Assembly: GCF_001939115.1 (NCBI RefSeq)
Contig: NZ_MQTZ01000001.1
Location: forward strand, 1 to 64,000
Length of the DNA stretch: 64,000 bases
From: Leptolyngbya sp. 'hensonii'
Lineage (GTDB): Bacteria > Cyanobacteriota > Cyanobacteriia > GCF-001939115
Reading direction: 5' to 3'
The notes beneath the pieces were generated by a model. That model was not told the origin of the DNA. It searched no databases and saw nothing but the letters and a program-made list of their open reading frames with translations. The position numbers were made by a program, and so were the translations under genes. Shown in pieces: positions 54,401 to 63,536 of this stretch. The stretch's first letter is position 1. The number at the start of each line of letters is the position of its first letter.

Positions 54401-57400
54401 GCGATGGATAGGTCCGGGCTGAGTCTCTGGGCCACCGTAGCTGCCGGAAGCCGTACCGAGAGCATGGCCCCGGGCGGCAATTCCCACATCAAGCGGCCCC
54501 GGGCTGCCACCAGTTGCAGGGTGTCGGCCAGGGAGAACACCCCAGCCACACAGGCGGAGACGAATTCCCCAATACTGTGGCCGATCGTGGCTGCGGGCTT
54601 CAACCCCCAGCTCTGCCACAGTTGGGCCAGGGCGTATTCGATCGTGAACAGAGCGGGTTGGGTGTACACCGTCTGGCGTAACAGGGCGGCAGCGGCCTCA
54701 CTATTGCCTGCTGCTGGATAGAGTACCTGACGCAAATCCTGATCCAAATAGGGACGTAGCAACTCAGCGCACTCATCTACCGTCGCCCGGAAGACCGGCT
54801 CCCGATCGTACAGATTTCGCCCCATGTTGACGTACTGGGAGCCCTGACCGGGAAACATGAAGACCACCTCAGGCTGGCGCAGTTCCGTCTGGCGGGTGCC
54901 CGTGCGGGTGGGGTCCAGGCTATCCAGGAGTTGAACCCCCTCTTCTCGGTTGCGGCAGACGACGAAACGCCGGTGGTTAAAGGCTTTGCGCCCCACCTGC
55001 AAGGTATGGGCCACATCCGCTAGGTTCAGGGCAGGGTGCTGGTGCAGGGTCTGCTTCAGATTGGCTGTAGCCTGAGCCAGGGCCGTCTCGGATCGGGCTG
55101 ACAGCAGGAGCAGGTGAACAGGACGGGCTGGGCTGGAAGCCAGCGGCTGCGGAGCCTCCTCCAGGATCACATGGGCATTGGTGCCGCCTACCCCAAAAGA
55201 GCTGACCCCTGCCCGACGTGGGGTTTCACCCCGTTCCCAGGGGGTGAGGGCCGCATTCACATAGAAAGGGCTGTGGGCAAAGTCAATTTCCGGATTGGGG
55301 GCCTCGAAAAACAAGGTGGGCGGGATCTGGCCATGTTTCAAAGCCAAGGCCGTCTTGATCAGCCCAGCCACCCCGGCAGCAGCCACCAGATGGCCCATGT
55401 TGCTCTTAATCGAACCCACGGCACAGAACTGGGTGGCCATGGTTTGGGTTCGAAAGGCCTGGGTCAGTGCTTCGATTTCGATCGGATCCCCCAGAGGGGT
55501 GGCCGTACCATGGGTTTCAACATAGGTCACCGTTTCCGGATGCACCCCCGCACTGGCCTGGGCCATCAAAATTGCCTCGGCCTGACCCTGCACGCTGGGG
55601 GCGGTGAAGCTGACCTTATCAGCCCCATCATTGTTCATGCCGACCCCTTTGATCACAGCATAGATGGTGTCCCCATCAGCCAGGGCATCGGCCAGCCGCT
55701 TCAGGACGACTAGCCCAGCACCGTTGTTGAACGTGGTGCCCTGGGCCTTGGCATCAAAGGGACGACAATGGCCATCAGGAGAGAGCATACCGCCTTCCTG
55801 ATACAGGTAGCCTGTGTTCTGGGGGGTATTCACAGAAATGCCCCCCGCTAGGGCAAGATCACAATGGTGACTGAGCAGCCCCTGGAAAGCATGAATCACC
55901 GCCACCAGCGATGTCGAACAGGCGGTGTTAATACTGACGCTGGGACCCCGCAGGTTGAGCTTATAGGAGGTGCGGGTGGTGACAAAGTCCTTCTCGTTGG
56001 CCAGCATGGTCTGGAAGGCTCCCAGCCGGTTGACGATTTCCGGACGGCCACAGATGTGGCGCTCAAAGTAGGTATTCTGACCAGAACCGGCATAGAGCCC
56101 AATCAACCCGTCATACTGTTCCGGGGTATATCCAGCATCGTCCAGGGCCGTCTGAGCCAGTTCCAGAAATAGCCGGGCCTGGGGGTCCATCACTTCCGCC
56201 TCCCGGGGGCTAATGCCAAAAAATGCCGCATCGAAAGTCTCTGCCCCCTGGATAATCCCTTTGACCCGCACGTAGTCGGGATCCTGACGCAATTCTGGAT
56301 CAACGCTGGGATCAATTTCTGTGGGATCGAAGCGAGTGACGGTCTCCTTCCCGGCACAAAGGTTTTGCCACAGCTCCGCCACCGTATCGGCACCGGGGAA
56401 TCGCCCCACCATGCCAATGATGGCGACCCCATCCAGGGCGGTTTTTGCTTCAGGATCGGGGGTGCGATCGCCCCAGTTTCGGGATCGGGCACGGCGCTGC
56501 AGGGGCCGATCGGTCTGCTGCCCTTCCGCCTGCTGGACCAGATAGCGGGCCAGGGTGCGGATGGTGGGATACTCATACAGCTTCACGGTCCGGAGGGTAT
56601 AACCCAGCTGTTTCTGAATTCGGGTGACCGTTTGCAGAGCCAGGAGTGAGGTTCCCCCCAGGTCGAAAAAGTTGTCTTCCACCCCAACCCGGCCCAAGCC
56701 CAGCAGGCCACACCAGAGATCGGCCAGGGTCTGTTCCAGGGGAGTGCCGGGAGCCACATATCCAGCAGCAATGCTGTCCTGGACAGGGGAGGGTAGCGCC
56801 CGTCGATCGGCCTTGCCATTGGGGGTCAGGGGAATTTTCTCCAGCACCATCAGGGCACTGGGGACCATATACTCGGCCAAATGCTCATGCAGGTATGCTT
56901 TTAACTGGCTAGGGCTGGGGGATTGGCCCTCCTGGGCCGTAATGTAGGCCACCAGTTGCTTATTGCCGGGGGTGTCTTCCCGCAGGATCACCACCGCATC
57001 CCGCACAGACCCATGCCGACCCAGCACCGTTTCAATTTCACCCAGCTCGATCCGGTAGCCCCGCAGCTTAATCTGGTTGTCACGTCGGCCAATAAATTCG
57101 ATCGTGCCATCCGACAAGTAGCGGACCAGATCCCCCGTTTTATAGAGGCGATCGACAGGATTGGCACTGAAAGGATTGGGGATAAACCGCTCCTCGGTCA
57201 GATCCGGACGGTTGAGGTATTCCCGGGCCAGCCCCGCGCCACCGATATAGAGTTCACCGGGCACCCCGATCGGCACCGGCTCGAGGGTTGCATCCAGGAT
57301 ATAGACCTGGGTGTTGGAGATGGGTCTGCCGATCGGAATCGACGTGAGGGACGCCGGGAGAGGATACGGAATCCGGTGACAGCAGGTAAACGTGGTGCTT

Positions 57401-59124
57401 TCCGTAGGACCGTAGCCATTGATCAACTGAGTGCCCGGTAGTTTTTCCTGGGCCAGCCGGATGTGGGCCACGGACAGGGCTTCGCCCCCCGTCAACAATT
57501 CCTGCACGCCCTGCAGAGTTTCCGGTGCTTCCGTGATGATGGTGTTGAACAGGGCTGCGGTCAGCCACAGAGTGGTGACGCCATAGTTGCGAATGACGCT
57601 TCCCAGATCGGCGGGATCGGGCAGACCATTGCCCGGAAACAACACACAGCAACCCCCATGGAGCAAAGCCCCCCAAATTTCCAGGGTAGCAGCATCAAAG
57701 GAAATCGGAGCCAGTTGCAGCAGGGTCTGGTTACCGTCCAGACAGGTATAGTTGGCTCCAAACACGAGGCGGAGCACCCCTCGATGGGGGACGGCCACCC
57801 CTTTGGGCCGTCCCGTGGACCCGGAGGTGTAATTGATATAAGCCAGGGCATCGCTGCTGACCAGACAGGAGATTGGCTCAACCTGACCCTGGGCTGTGGT
57901 CCCCCAATCGGCATCCAGGCAAAGAACCTGAGCCTGATGGGGAGGCAGGTGGGGCAGCAACGAGGTCTGGGTCAGGAGCACTGAAGCCTGGGTATCCTCT
58001 AGCATCCAGGCCAGCCGATCCTGAGGATAGGCGGGATCCAGGGGCACATAAACGCCACCGGCCTTAAGAATACCGATCGTGGCTACGATCAGTTCGATCG
58101 CCCGTTCCATCGCCAGAGCGACGAAGGTACCCGAAGTCACCCCCAGATGCTGCAACTGAGCTGCCAGTAAATCAGCCCGCCGATTCAGTTCCTGATAGGT
58201 AATCGAGACGGCCTGCCCGGCCCCGATCGTCGGCAGGATAACGGCGATGGCCTCCGGGGTCCGGGCGACCTGTTGCTCGAAAATCCGATGGATTGACTGA
58301 TCGGCAGGATAGGGAACCTGGGTCTGATTCCATTCCTCCAGGAGTTGGTGCCGTTCGGCAGCCGTCAGGAGGGTAAGTTTCTCCAGGGGCTGATGCGGAT
58401 TGACCACCATGCTCTCCAGCAGAGTCTGCAGGTGACCCAGCAACCGGGCAATCGTAGCGGCTTCAAATCGTTGGCGATCGTAGCAAACTTGCAGTTCGGC
58501 GCTGGCCTCGGCCACCAGCAGGGCCAGGGGAATCCCATTCTGCTCTGCCAGGGTCTGCTCTGTCTGGAACAGGACGACAGTCTCAAACAGGGGACTGGCA
58601 GCCGCAATGCCGCTCCAGGCTTGTAGTTGAGTCGGAGAGGCAAGGCCATACTTCTGCAAGGACTGCCCCAGAGCCTGCAGGTCTTGCAGCCAGGGCAACA
58701 GGAGCGTGCCAGCAGGAACGGCAATTTTTAGGGGCAGCAGGGTGGCCAGTTCTCGATCGGTCGCAGCAGGGGGGGCCGCCACACCAAAACATACGGTCTC
58801 CTCACTACTGTAGCGATGGAGGAGTAAGGCCCAGGCCCCCAGGCATAGAACCTCCAGAGTCAGCCCCTGTGCCTGTGCCAGGGCTTTCAAGGGACCGATG
58901 AGCTCGGGAAAGGGATGCAAAACCTGGCTATCGTAGTCAACCGGAGAACCGTCCGTTCTGGGTTGGCGGCGGTCAACCACCAGAGGAGTCATGCTGGTTC
59001 CAGAGAGATAGGATGCCCAGAAATGATCTGGGGCAGGTGCCTCTGATCCAAGACGTGATAACACAATCTGGGGATGCCCCTCTGAGTAAGAACTGTTCAT
59101 GTCGGTATTGCCCCTGTCTCGCAT
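51487..59124 (-). CDS. Hybrid NRPS-PKS-aminotransferase
   Basis: A 2545-residue protein. Order: half C domain (about 30-265, only the C-terminal lobe, no HHxxxDG), A domain (270-780; specificity residues D-A-L-W-L-G-G-T-F-K, valine-like), T (Ser826), KS (Cys1069, His1205, His1245), AT (Ser1517 in GHSIGE, HAFH at 1613-1616, malonyl type), ACP (Ser1858), Pro/Ala-rich linker (1900-2025), and a glutamate-1-semialdehyde-type aminotransferase (about 2060-2490, PLP Lys2320 in YGKVVGGG). No KR, DH or ER. Expected output is an aminoacyl unit extended by malonate, whose beta-keto group becomes an amine. The tail WYIPDPDRPGKYLKVG is of the docking type. AGGAG precedes ATG 59124. Confidence 0.96.
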   Translation of the reverse strand: MRDRGNTDMNSSYSEGHPQIVLSRLGSEAPAPDHFWASYLSGTSMTPLVVDRRQPRTDGSPVDYDSQVLHPFPELIGPLKALAQAQGLTLEVLCLGAWALLLHRYSSEETVCFGVAAPPAATDRELATLLPLKIAVPAGTLLLPWLQDLQALGQSLQKYGLASPTQLQAWSGIAAASPLFETVVLFQTEQTLAEQNGIPLALLVAEASAELQVCYDRQRFEAATIARLLGHLQTLLESMVVNPHQPLEKLTLLTAAERHQLLEEWNQTQVPYPADQSIHRIFEQQVARTPEAIAVILPTIGAGQAVSITYQELNRRADLLAAQLQHLGVTSGTFVALAMERAIELIVATIGILKAGGVYVPLDPAYPQDRLAWMLEDTQASVLLTQTSLLPHLPPHQAQVLCLDADWGTTAQGQVEPISCLVSSDALAYINYTSGSTGRPKGVAVPHRGVLRLVFGANYTCLDGNQTLLQLAPISFDAATLEIWGALLHGGCCVLFPGNGLPDPADLGSVIRNYGVTTLWLTAALFNTIITEAPETLQGVQELLTGGEALSVAHIRLAQEKLPGTQLINGYGPTESTTFTCCHRIPYPLPASLTSIPIGRPISNTQVYILDATLEPVPIGVPGELYIGGAGLAREYLNRPDLTEERFIPNPFSANPVDRLYKTGDLVRYLSDGTIEFIGRRDNQIKLRGYRIELGEIETVLGRHGSVRDAVVILREDTPGNKQLVAYITAQEGQSPSPSQLKAYLHEHLAEYMVPSALMVLEKIPLTPNGKADRRALPSPVQDSIAAGYVAPGTPLEQTLADLWCGLLGLGRVGVEDNFFDLGGTSLLALQTVTRIQKQLGYTLRTVKLYEYPTIRTLARYLVQQAEGQQTDRPLQRRARSRNWGDRTPDPEAKTALDGVAIIGMVGRFPGADTVAELWQNLCAGKETVTRFDPTEIDPSVDPELRQDPDYVRVKGIIQGAETFDAAFFGISPREAEVMDPQARLFLELAQTALDDAGYTPEQYDGLIGLYAGSGQNTYFERHICGRPEIVNRLGAFQTMLANEKDFVTTRTSYKLNLRGPSVSINTACSTSLVAVIHAFQGLLSHHCDLALAGGISVNTPQNTGYLYQEGGMLSPDGHCRPFDAKAQGTTFNNGAGLVVLKRLADALADGDTIYAVIKGVGMNNDGADKVSFTAPSVQGQAEAILMAQASAGVHPETVTYVETHGTATPLGDPIEIEALTQAFRTQTMATQFCAVGSIKSNMGHLVAAAGVAGLIKTALALKHGQIPPTLFFEAPNPEIDFAHSPFYVNAALTPWERGETPRRAGVSSFGVGGTNAHVILEEAPQPLASSPARPVHLLLLSARSETALAQATANLKQTLHQHPALNLADVAHTLQVGRKAFNHRRFVVCRNREEGVQLLDSLDPTRTGTRQTELRQPEVVFMFPGQGSQYVNMGRNLYDREPVFRATVDECAELLRPYLDQDLRQVLYPAAGNSEAAAALLRQTVYTQPALFTIEYALAQLWQSWGLKPAATIGHSIGEFVSACVAGVFSLADTLQLVAARGRLMWELPPGAMLSVRLPAATVAQRLSPDLSIAAINGPSLCVVSGPAEAIATLQQALEAEEIICKPLHTSHAFHSPMMDPIVEPFAALVRTVHLSPPQIPFVSTVTADWITADQATDPLYWANHLRATVRFAEGVQTLWQQPERVLLEVGPRTTAATLARQQAKEVKRQVALSSLGSTAEEDGEWLALLQAIGQLWLAGVTIDWRSFYADEHRHRLPLPTYPFERQRYWVDPKLAIAEPAPPSPELPAPPPAPAQPEPLFPSRPADPQPEAQPQVMTDPRKQRLIPILQEVFEATSGLEMAAADGDITFLELGQDSLSLTQVALALKKKFKITITFRHLLEECPTLDTLAEFIDRALPADAFPAPAPAALPPAAPVPLASPAPVTPAMTASPELPLSSSPVPPVAAPAPVLNPAAVGAIETVVAQQLHLMTQQLELLRQVGAAPALPASVPLPAPAPAVSPAVPVATASAPVAEPPAEPKPKKLSGPGARIEKANAAVLTAEQQAALDRMIARYTARTAESKRQAQEHRRYLADPRTVSGFTPQLKEMVYPIVTDRSAGSHLWDVDGNDYIDLTNGFGLNFFGWNPDFVTQAVIAQMEKGIEIGPQTPLAGQVAKMITEFTGMDRVAFCNTGSEAVMATLRLARTVTGRSLVATFSGDYHGTFDEVLYRPGPKLRTLPAAPGIMPSMFENLLVLDYGTPEALEILRNQADDLAAILVEPVRSRDPDLQPREFLQDLRQLTERSGTAFIFDEVVTGFRVHPGGAQAYFNIRADMATYGKVVGGGLPIGILAGKSEYMDALDGGFWQFGDDSIPEVGVTFFAGTFVRHPMALAAAGAVLTKLKEIGPEAQKSLAEKVHKFATHLNQHFERVAAPVKIAHFSSLFYITYPHELPYAQLLFYLLREKGVHVWDHRPCFFTLSHTEEEIERVIRAFKDSVAELQMAGFLPGATVADGANGASNGQTTFDRNRPPQPGARLGKDPEGNPAWYIPDPDRPGKYLKVGTVS

Positions 59125-59251
59125 GCTACACTCCTGGTCTGGAATAGTATGCCCACCTGAACCGCAGAATAAAAAATTTCTGCGTTTTAACTGAGATAGT
59201 TCCTCTCCTTAAGGTAGTAGGGTCCGTAAATTCCCTACAATCTTTTTCGGA
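59125..59251. promoter_or_regulatory. Divergent promoter region of the biosynthetic cluster
   Basis: 127 bp between the hybrid synthase (minus) and the YdcF gene (plus). It must hold the promoter for the synthase genes, which run for 16 kb without a further obvious promoter. No operator palindrome is evident. Confidence 0.5.
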
Positions 59252-60049
59252 ATGAATTTAGGTCTTCTTCAAAAAGTTCCCGATCTTCCTGAAGATTACT
59301 TAAAGCCTGGGGAAAAGCGCAATCTTTACATTTCTATGGAAGCTCTGATTGGATTGGTCCTGCTCTGGATCGGATGGCTCCTCAGCCCCCGGAAATGGCG
59401 ACAGCGGCTGCAGGTTCCGTTTATCATTATTGCTCTGGTATGGGTTCTGGCGTCTCCGGTGGGCCTGACAATCACCCTCTGGGGGCTAACAGCGCCCCTG
59501 CCAGGAGACCCAGGAGAACCCGTAGACGCGATCGTCCTCCTGGGTCGGGGGGATCCAACCCGTGATTACCGTGCCGCTGCAGCCCAGAGCCTGTGGCAGG
59601 CCAGACGTGCATCCCGAATTTTCGCCAGTGGAATGCTTGATGCCCGGATGCTTGTTCAAACCCTTGAGGAAATTGGCATCCCCGGATCCAGTCTGGCGGG
59701 GGAAGAGTGTTCCCAATCGACCGAAGAGAATGCTGCTTTTACCAATGCTGTCCTGCGCCCCCAGGGTATCCAGAGGATTTTGCTGGTCACCGATGGCCCC
59801 CACATGCTGCGATCGTTCCACATTTTTCGCAGTTTTGGCTTTCAGGTCATCCCGCATCCCCTGGCTCTGCCTGCCCAACTGTCTTATCCAGCGCGCTGGG
59901 GTGTTGTCCTGCGGGAATCCCTGGCCTTAATCAAGTCCTTTTTCTCAGGACAGTTTAAACTGCAACCCTTGGAGCATTTGCAAACTTCGCCAGAAGTAAC
60001 CCAGAAGATTCAGGCTTGGGGTTGTCTGGTCAAGGGGAAAGGATCATAG
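59252..60049 (+). CDS. YdcF family (DUF218) membrane protein
   Basis: A 265-residue protein with two N-terminal helices (LIGLVLLWIGWLLS, FIIIALVWVLASPVGL) and the DUF218/YdcF domain: PVDAIVLLGRGDPTRDYRAAAAQSLWQARRASRIFASG, EECSQSTEENAAFTNAVL, RILLVTDGPHMLRSFHIFRSFGFQVIPHPL. Family members act at the envelope, with links to SAM binding or to polysaccharide. It is divergent from the synthase genes. Confidence 0.9.
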   Translation: MNLGLLQKVPDLPEDYLKPGEKRNLYISMEALIGLVLLWIGWLLSPRKWRQRLQVPFIIIALVWVLASPVGLTITLWGLTAPLPGDPGEPVDAIVLLGRGDPTRDYRAAAAQSLWQARRASRIFASGMLDARMLVQTLEEIGIPGSSLAGEECSQSTEENAAFTNAVLRPQGIQRILLVTDGPHMLRSFHIFRSFGFQVIPHPLALPAQLSYPARWGVVLRESLALIKSFFSGQFKLQPLEHLQTSPEVTQKIQAWGCLVKGKGS

Positions 60050-60066
60050 GGAGCTGGTTACTGGAT

Positions 60067-60210
60067 TTAGGATTGTGGATTAAATAACCTGGATTTCTTC
60101 AGTCCTCACCCCCAACCCCCAACCCCTCCCCCTCTCCCAAATTTGGGAGAGGGGGCAGGGGGGTGAGGGCAATCAGGAGTTTGGCACTTTATTTAATTCT
60201 CGTTCCTTAG
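60067..60210. mobile_element. 144-bp MITE, TIR family GAATTAAATAA
   Basis: The left end TTAGGATTGTGGATTAAATAA begins at 60067 and the right end closes near 60210 with TTATTTAATTCTCGTTCC. The ends match those of the element at 35446-35552, though the interior differs: here a perfect 28-bp palindrome at 60128-60155 (CCCCCTCTCCCAAA and complement). The right end supplies the stop codon of the glycosyltransferase gene. Confidence 0.75.
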
Positions 60211-61361
60211 GAGAGATGGGTATAGATGTCCATCAACTGTTGATAATTGCTCTCTGCCGAGTAGGTCGCTTCAAAAGCGATTCGAGCTTGCTGGCGGATG
60301 TGCTGGCTGAGAGCCGGATGCTCCAGGAGAAACTGAATCTGGGTCACCAAATCCGTTGCGTCCCTAGGCTGAAAGTGGAGACCGGTTTGATGGGGTTGAA
60401 TCAGGGTACTCATGGCTCCCAGGTTGGATGCGACAACAGGTGCTCCGGCAGCAAAAGCTTCAATCACAATGCGGGGCAGCCCTTCGTACCATTCCGATGG
60501 AAAGACCAGACAGGTAGCCCCCTGCAAAAGGGTATAGACTTCTGCCAGCGATCGGGGACCCAACCACTCGATCGCTGGATTTTGGGCTGCGGCTGCCATC
60601 ACCTGCGGGGCCAGGGGACCTTCCCCCACCACTTTCAACGGTAAGTGGTGGCCGAGTTGATTCCAGGCTGTTAGCAGCGTACCAATGCCCTTTTCAGGGG
60701 ACAGCCGACCGACGAAGAGGGCATAATGCCCTCCTCCCTGGCCCAGACCGGGATCGGGATAGACGAAGTTGGGTTTCACCACAATTTTGTCTGCAGGCAG
60801 GCCCGCCTGGATGAACTTACGCCGGGTAAATTCGGTCAGGGTGATGTAGCGATCGACCTGATGGGTCCAGGTTCCTAAAGCTCGGTGGGTTGCCAGCATG
60901 GTGGCCACAACCCCTGAAGCCATCCGACCCCGGTAACACCCATGAACAAGACTGGGCCAGGGGAACCATTTGCCCATACAGTCTTCACAAACCTGGCCTG
61001 CCCGAAAAAAATAGGCATTGGCACACATCAGGCGGTAGTTGTGCAGGGTCAACACCACGGGAACACCCACAGCCTGGGCAGCATAAAAAACGGCTGGAGA
61101 GATCAGGGGGAAAAAATTATGCACATGCACCACGTCAAAAGTTTGTTCGGTTAAACGTTGTTTTAAGACTTGATAGGAGTGCTTGGACCAGACCGTGTTT
61201 AGGGCTACATCCAATTGCCCCAGGGTTGTGATGCGATCGTTGTGGTCGTCGTAAGTTTCTACCTGATGCCCTTTTTCCCGCAGCAAGGTCGCCTCCGCTT
61301 CCCGACAGACATCTTCCCCACCGCCAATTTGATACCGGTTATGAACACTTAAGATCCGCAT
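60207..61361 (-). CDS. Glycosyltransferase family 4
   Basis: A 384-residue GT-B glycosyltransferase: MRILSVHNRYQIGGGEDVCREAEATLL, DVVHVHNFFPLISPAVFYAA, and the donor-binding GRLSPEKGIGTLLTAW and FPSEWYEGLPRIVIEAFAAGAPVVAS. It will transfer a sugar in envelope or exopolysaccharide synthesis. Its final codons run DIYTHLS, with the TAA lying in the inverted-repeat end of the MITE at 60067-60210, so the natural C-terminus may have been cut slightly. Confidence 0.93.
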   Translation of the reverse strand: MRILSVHNRYQIGGGEDVCREAEATLLREKGHQVETYDDHNDRITTLGQLDVALNTVWSKHSYQVLKQRLTEQTFDVVHVHNFFPLISPAVFYAAQAVGVPVVLTLHNYRLMCANAYFFRAGQVCEDCMGKWFPWPSLVHGCYRGRMASGVVATMLATHRALGTWTHQVDRYITLTEFTRRKFIQAGLPADKIVVKPNFVYPDPGLGQGGGHYALFVGRLSPEKGIGTLLTAWNQLGHHLPLKVVGEGPLAPQVMAAAAQNPAIEWLGPRSLAEVYTLLQGATCLVFPSEWYEGLPRIVIEAFAAGAPVVASNLGAMSTLIQPHQTGLHFQPRDATDLVTQIQFLLEHPALSQHIRQQARIAFEATYSAESNYQQLMDIYTHLS

Positions 61362-61724
61362 CTAAACTCCAAATTCACTCAGAGGGATGGACTGGCCAAG
61401 GGTCGTTTAAAGAAGTAGTGAAGTTATGAAAGGTTCATGGGAGGGGATTTACGGGTGCCTTAGAATATCGGCAGACTGGTCTAAATCTTAATGAAACCTG
61501 ATCCTTTGCCTCTGGTCTCCGAGGTGAGGGCCAATCAGCAACCGCTGAAACTGATGGAATTTCTGTTGCTGCTGTCTCATACAGTTTTACTGATACATTC
61601 CTGATACAGCGTATCGTATGGGTCCGAGTTGCAGGGGCAGACCCTGCTATTCTCACCAATATAGGTTCAATTTGCTTGAAGTCATGGACCATCCCTGGTC
61701 TACTTACTGGAAGTGTAGTCGTCG
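61362..61724. other. Intergenic region, no gene seen
   Basis: About 360 bp between divergent genes (glycosyltransferase on minus, ABC exporter on plus). A minus-strand open frame of 109 codons (61435-61764) overlaps the exporter start and has no recognisable motif. Promoters for both genes should be here. Confidence 0.45.
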
Positions 61725-63524
61725 ATGAAATTCTTCTCAAAATTTCTATACGTCTTCCCCTCAAAGGGGACCATTCTCATCCCCTGGTTTCTGGCTTTTG
61801 TGTTTTCTTCATTTCTGGAAGTTGTCGGGATTGGCATCATTGGCCCCTTTATTGGTTTGGCCAGCAATCCTGCCCTGATCCATCAACAATCCTGGTTGGA
61901 TCAAATTTATAAAACATTAGAGTTTCGCCAGGAAAGCCACTTTATTGCCTTTACGGGTTTGCTGGTGGTTGTCCTCTTCTGTGTCAAAGCATTCCTGTGC
62001 TGGTACGTTCAATCGCGCATCTTCCGGTTCAGTTACCAGCAAAAGGAGAAACTGGTCGAGCGCCTGATGCATGGCTATATGAATGCGCCCTATGTGGTCT
62101 ACATCGGCAAGAATAGCTCCCAGGTAATCCAGAATGTGATTGGGTTGACCCGAGCGTTTTCAGACTCGATGCTCAGCCCCATGCTGGTGGCCGCTTCGAA
62201 TGTGGTGACGATCGTGGCCGTTTCCTTATTGCTCTGTTTGGTCAGCCCTTTAGCGGTGCTCGCCCTTCTGTTTATTGCCATCCCACTAATCTTCCTGTTT
62301 AGTGCCTTCAAAGAAAGGGTCAGAACCTGGGGGATGCAGCTCTACGAAGCGGATCAGGGCATTATTCGCGGCATCAACCATGGGTTGGGTGGTTTTAAGG
62401 AGACGCGGGTGATTGGCTGTGGCTCTTTCTTTGCCCAGGAGACCATCAACCATGCCCATACATTTGCTGAGGCATCCCTCAAGTTCTATGCCTTTAAGCT
62501 GTCTCCCCGCTTTATGGTGGAGGCCCTGCTGGTGATTTTTGTGGTGGGCTTCACCTCCATCTCCCTCTTGTCTGCCCGGAACATGGAGCAACTCACCCCG
62601 GTCTTGAGTGTATTCGCCCTGGCCTCCATTCGCCTGATTCCGTCCTTTACCAACCTGACCAACGGCATCAGTACCATTCGCAATGCCAGTCCTTCCCTGA
62701 ACCAGCTCTACCTGGACCTGAAAGAGTTAGAAGAATCCACAGTTGCCTCCTCTTTACGGCAGTTGCCTTCATCCGGAACTCATATCCCTGAACTCAACTT
62801 TGAGCGGGAACTGGTCCTTGATGCAGTTACCTACCGTTACCCTGGAGCAGCCAGCAACTCTCTGGAAGGGGTGTCCCTGACCCTGCCCAAGGGGCAATCG
62901 ATCGCCTTGATTGGCCGATCGGGAGCCGGTAAAACCACCCTGGTAGATGTGATTTTGGGCCTGCTCGAACCCCAGTCAGGCGATATTCGGGTGGATGGTG
63001 TTTCGGTCTACAAGAACATTCGGGGCTGGCAAAACCTGATTGGGTATATCCCCCAAGCTATCTTTCTGATTGACGACTCCTTTGAACGGAACATTGCCTT
63101 TGGGGTGCCCGATCACTTGATTGACCCTGTGCGCCTGGACAAAGCCATTCAGGCTGCTCAGTTAACCGATGTGATCGCCAATCTGCCGGATGGGATCAAA
63201 ACCCGGGTCGGGGAGCGGGGCATTATGTTGTCTGGTGGGCAACGGCAACGGGTGGGCATTGCCCGGGCGCTCTATCACGAACGGGAAATTCTGGTGCTGG
63301 ACGAGGCCACCTCTGCCCTGGACAATGAGACGGAAGCCCTGGTGACAGAGGCGATCAAGTCCTTAAGCGGCACGAAAACGATGATTATTATTGCCCACCG
63401 TCTCACGACCGTTGAGCATTGCGATCGGATTTATGTGCTGGAGAAAGGCCAGGTGGTCAAATCAGGTCGCTTCCGGGATGTCGTCCTGGGGGATTATCTG
63501 GTTACTGATGCAGAGAATCATTAG
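61725..63524 (+). CDS. ABC exporter, fused permease and ATPase (PglK/MsbA-like)
   Basis: A 599-residue half-transporter. About 1-330 are the six-helix exporter domain; the ATPase has Walker A GRSGAGKTTL (near 400), Q-loop YIPQAIFL, signature LSGGQRQRVGIARAL and Walker B ILVLDEATSALD, H-loop IIIAHRLTT. It is close to lipid-oligosaccharide flippases such as PglK. With the glycosyltransferase and the acyltransferase beside it, export of a glycan or lipid-linked product is likely, though export of the peptide made by the adjacent synthases cannot be excluded. Confidence 0.92.
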   Translation: MKFFSKFLYVFPSKGTILIPWFLAFVFSSFLEVVGIGIIGPFIGLASNPALIHQQSWLDQIYKTLEFRQESHFIAFTGLLVVVLFCVKAFLCWYVQSRIFRFSYQQKEKLVERLMHGYMNAPYVVYIGKNSSQVIQNVIGLTRAFSDSMLSPMLVAASNVVTIVAVSLLLCLVSPLAVLALLFIAIPLIFLFSAFKERVRTWGMQLYEADQGIIRGINHGLGGFKETRVIGCGSFFAQETINHAHTFAEASLKFYAFKLSPRFMVEALLVIFVVGFTSISLLSARNMEQLTPVLSVFALASIRLIPSFTNLTNGISTIRNASPSLNQLYLDLKELEESTVASSLRQLPSSGTHIPELNFERELVLDAVTYRYPGAASNSLEGVSLTLPKGQSIALIGRSGAGKTTLVDVILGLLEPQSGDIRVDGVSVYKNIRGWQNLIGYIPQAIFLIDDSFERNIAFGVPDHLIDPVRLDKAIQAAQLTDVIANLPDGIKTRVGERGIMLSGGQRQRVGIARALYHEREILVLDEATSALDNETEALVTEAIKSLSGTKTMIIIAHRLTTVEHCDRIYVLEKGQVVKSGRFRDVVLGDYLVTDAENH

Positions 63525-63536
63525 GGCTTCTGTAGG

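Noticed and set aside
60128-60155. Perfect 28-bp palindrome as terminator of the YdcF and glycosyltransferase genes
   Set aside because: It is the central arm pair of a MITE and related arms occur in other dispersed repeats; a terminator effect is possible but not shown by a T-run.
61435-61764. 109-codon minus-strand frame in the gap before the ABC exporter
   Set aside because: Overlaps the exporter start, has no motif and no ribosome site.
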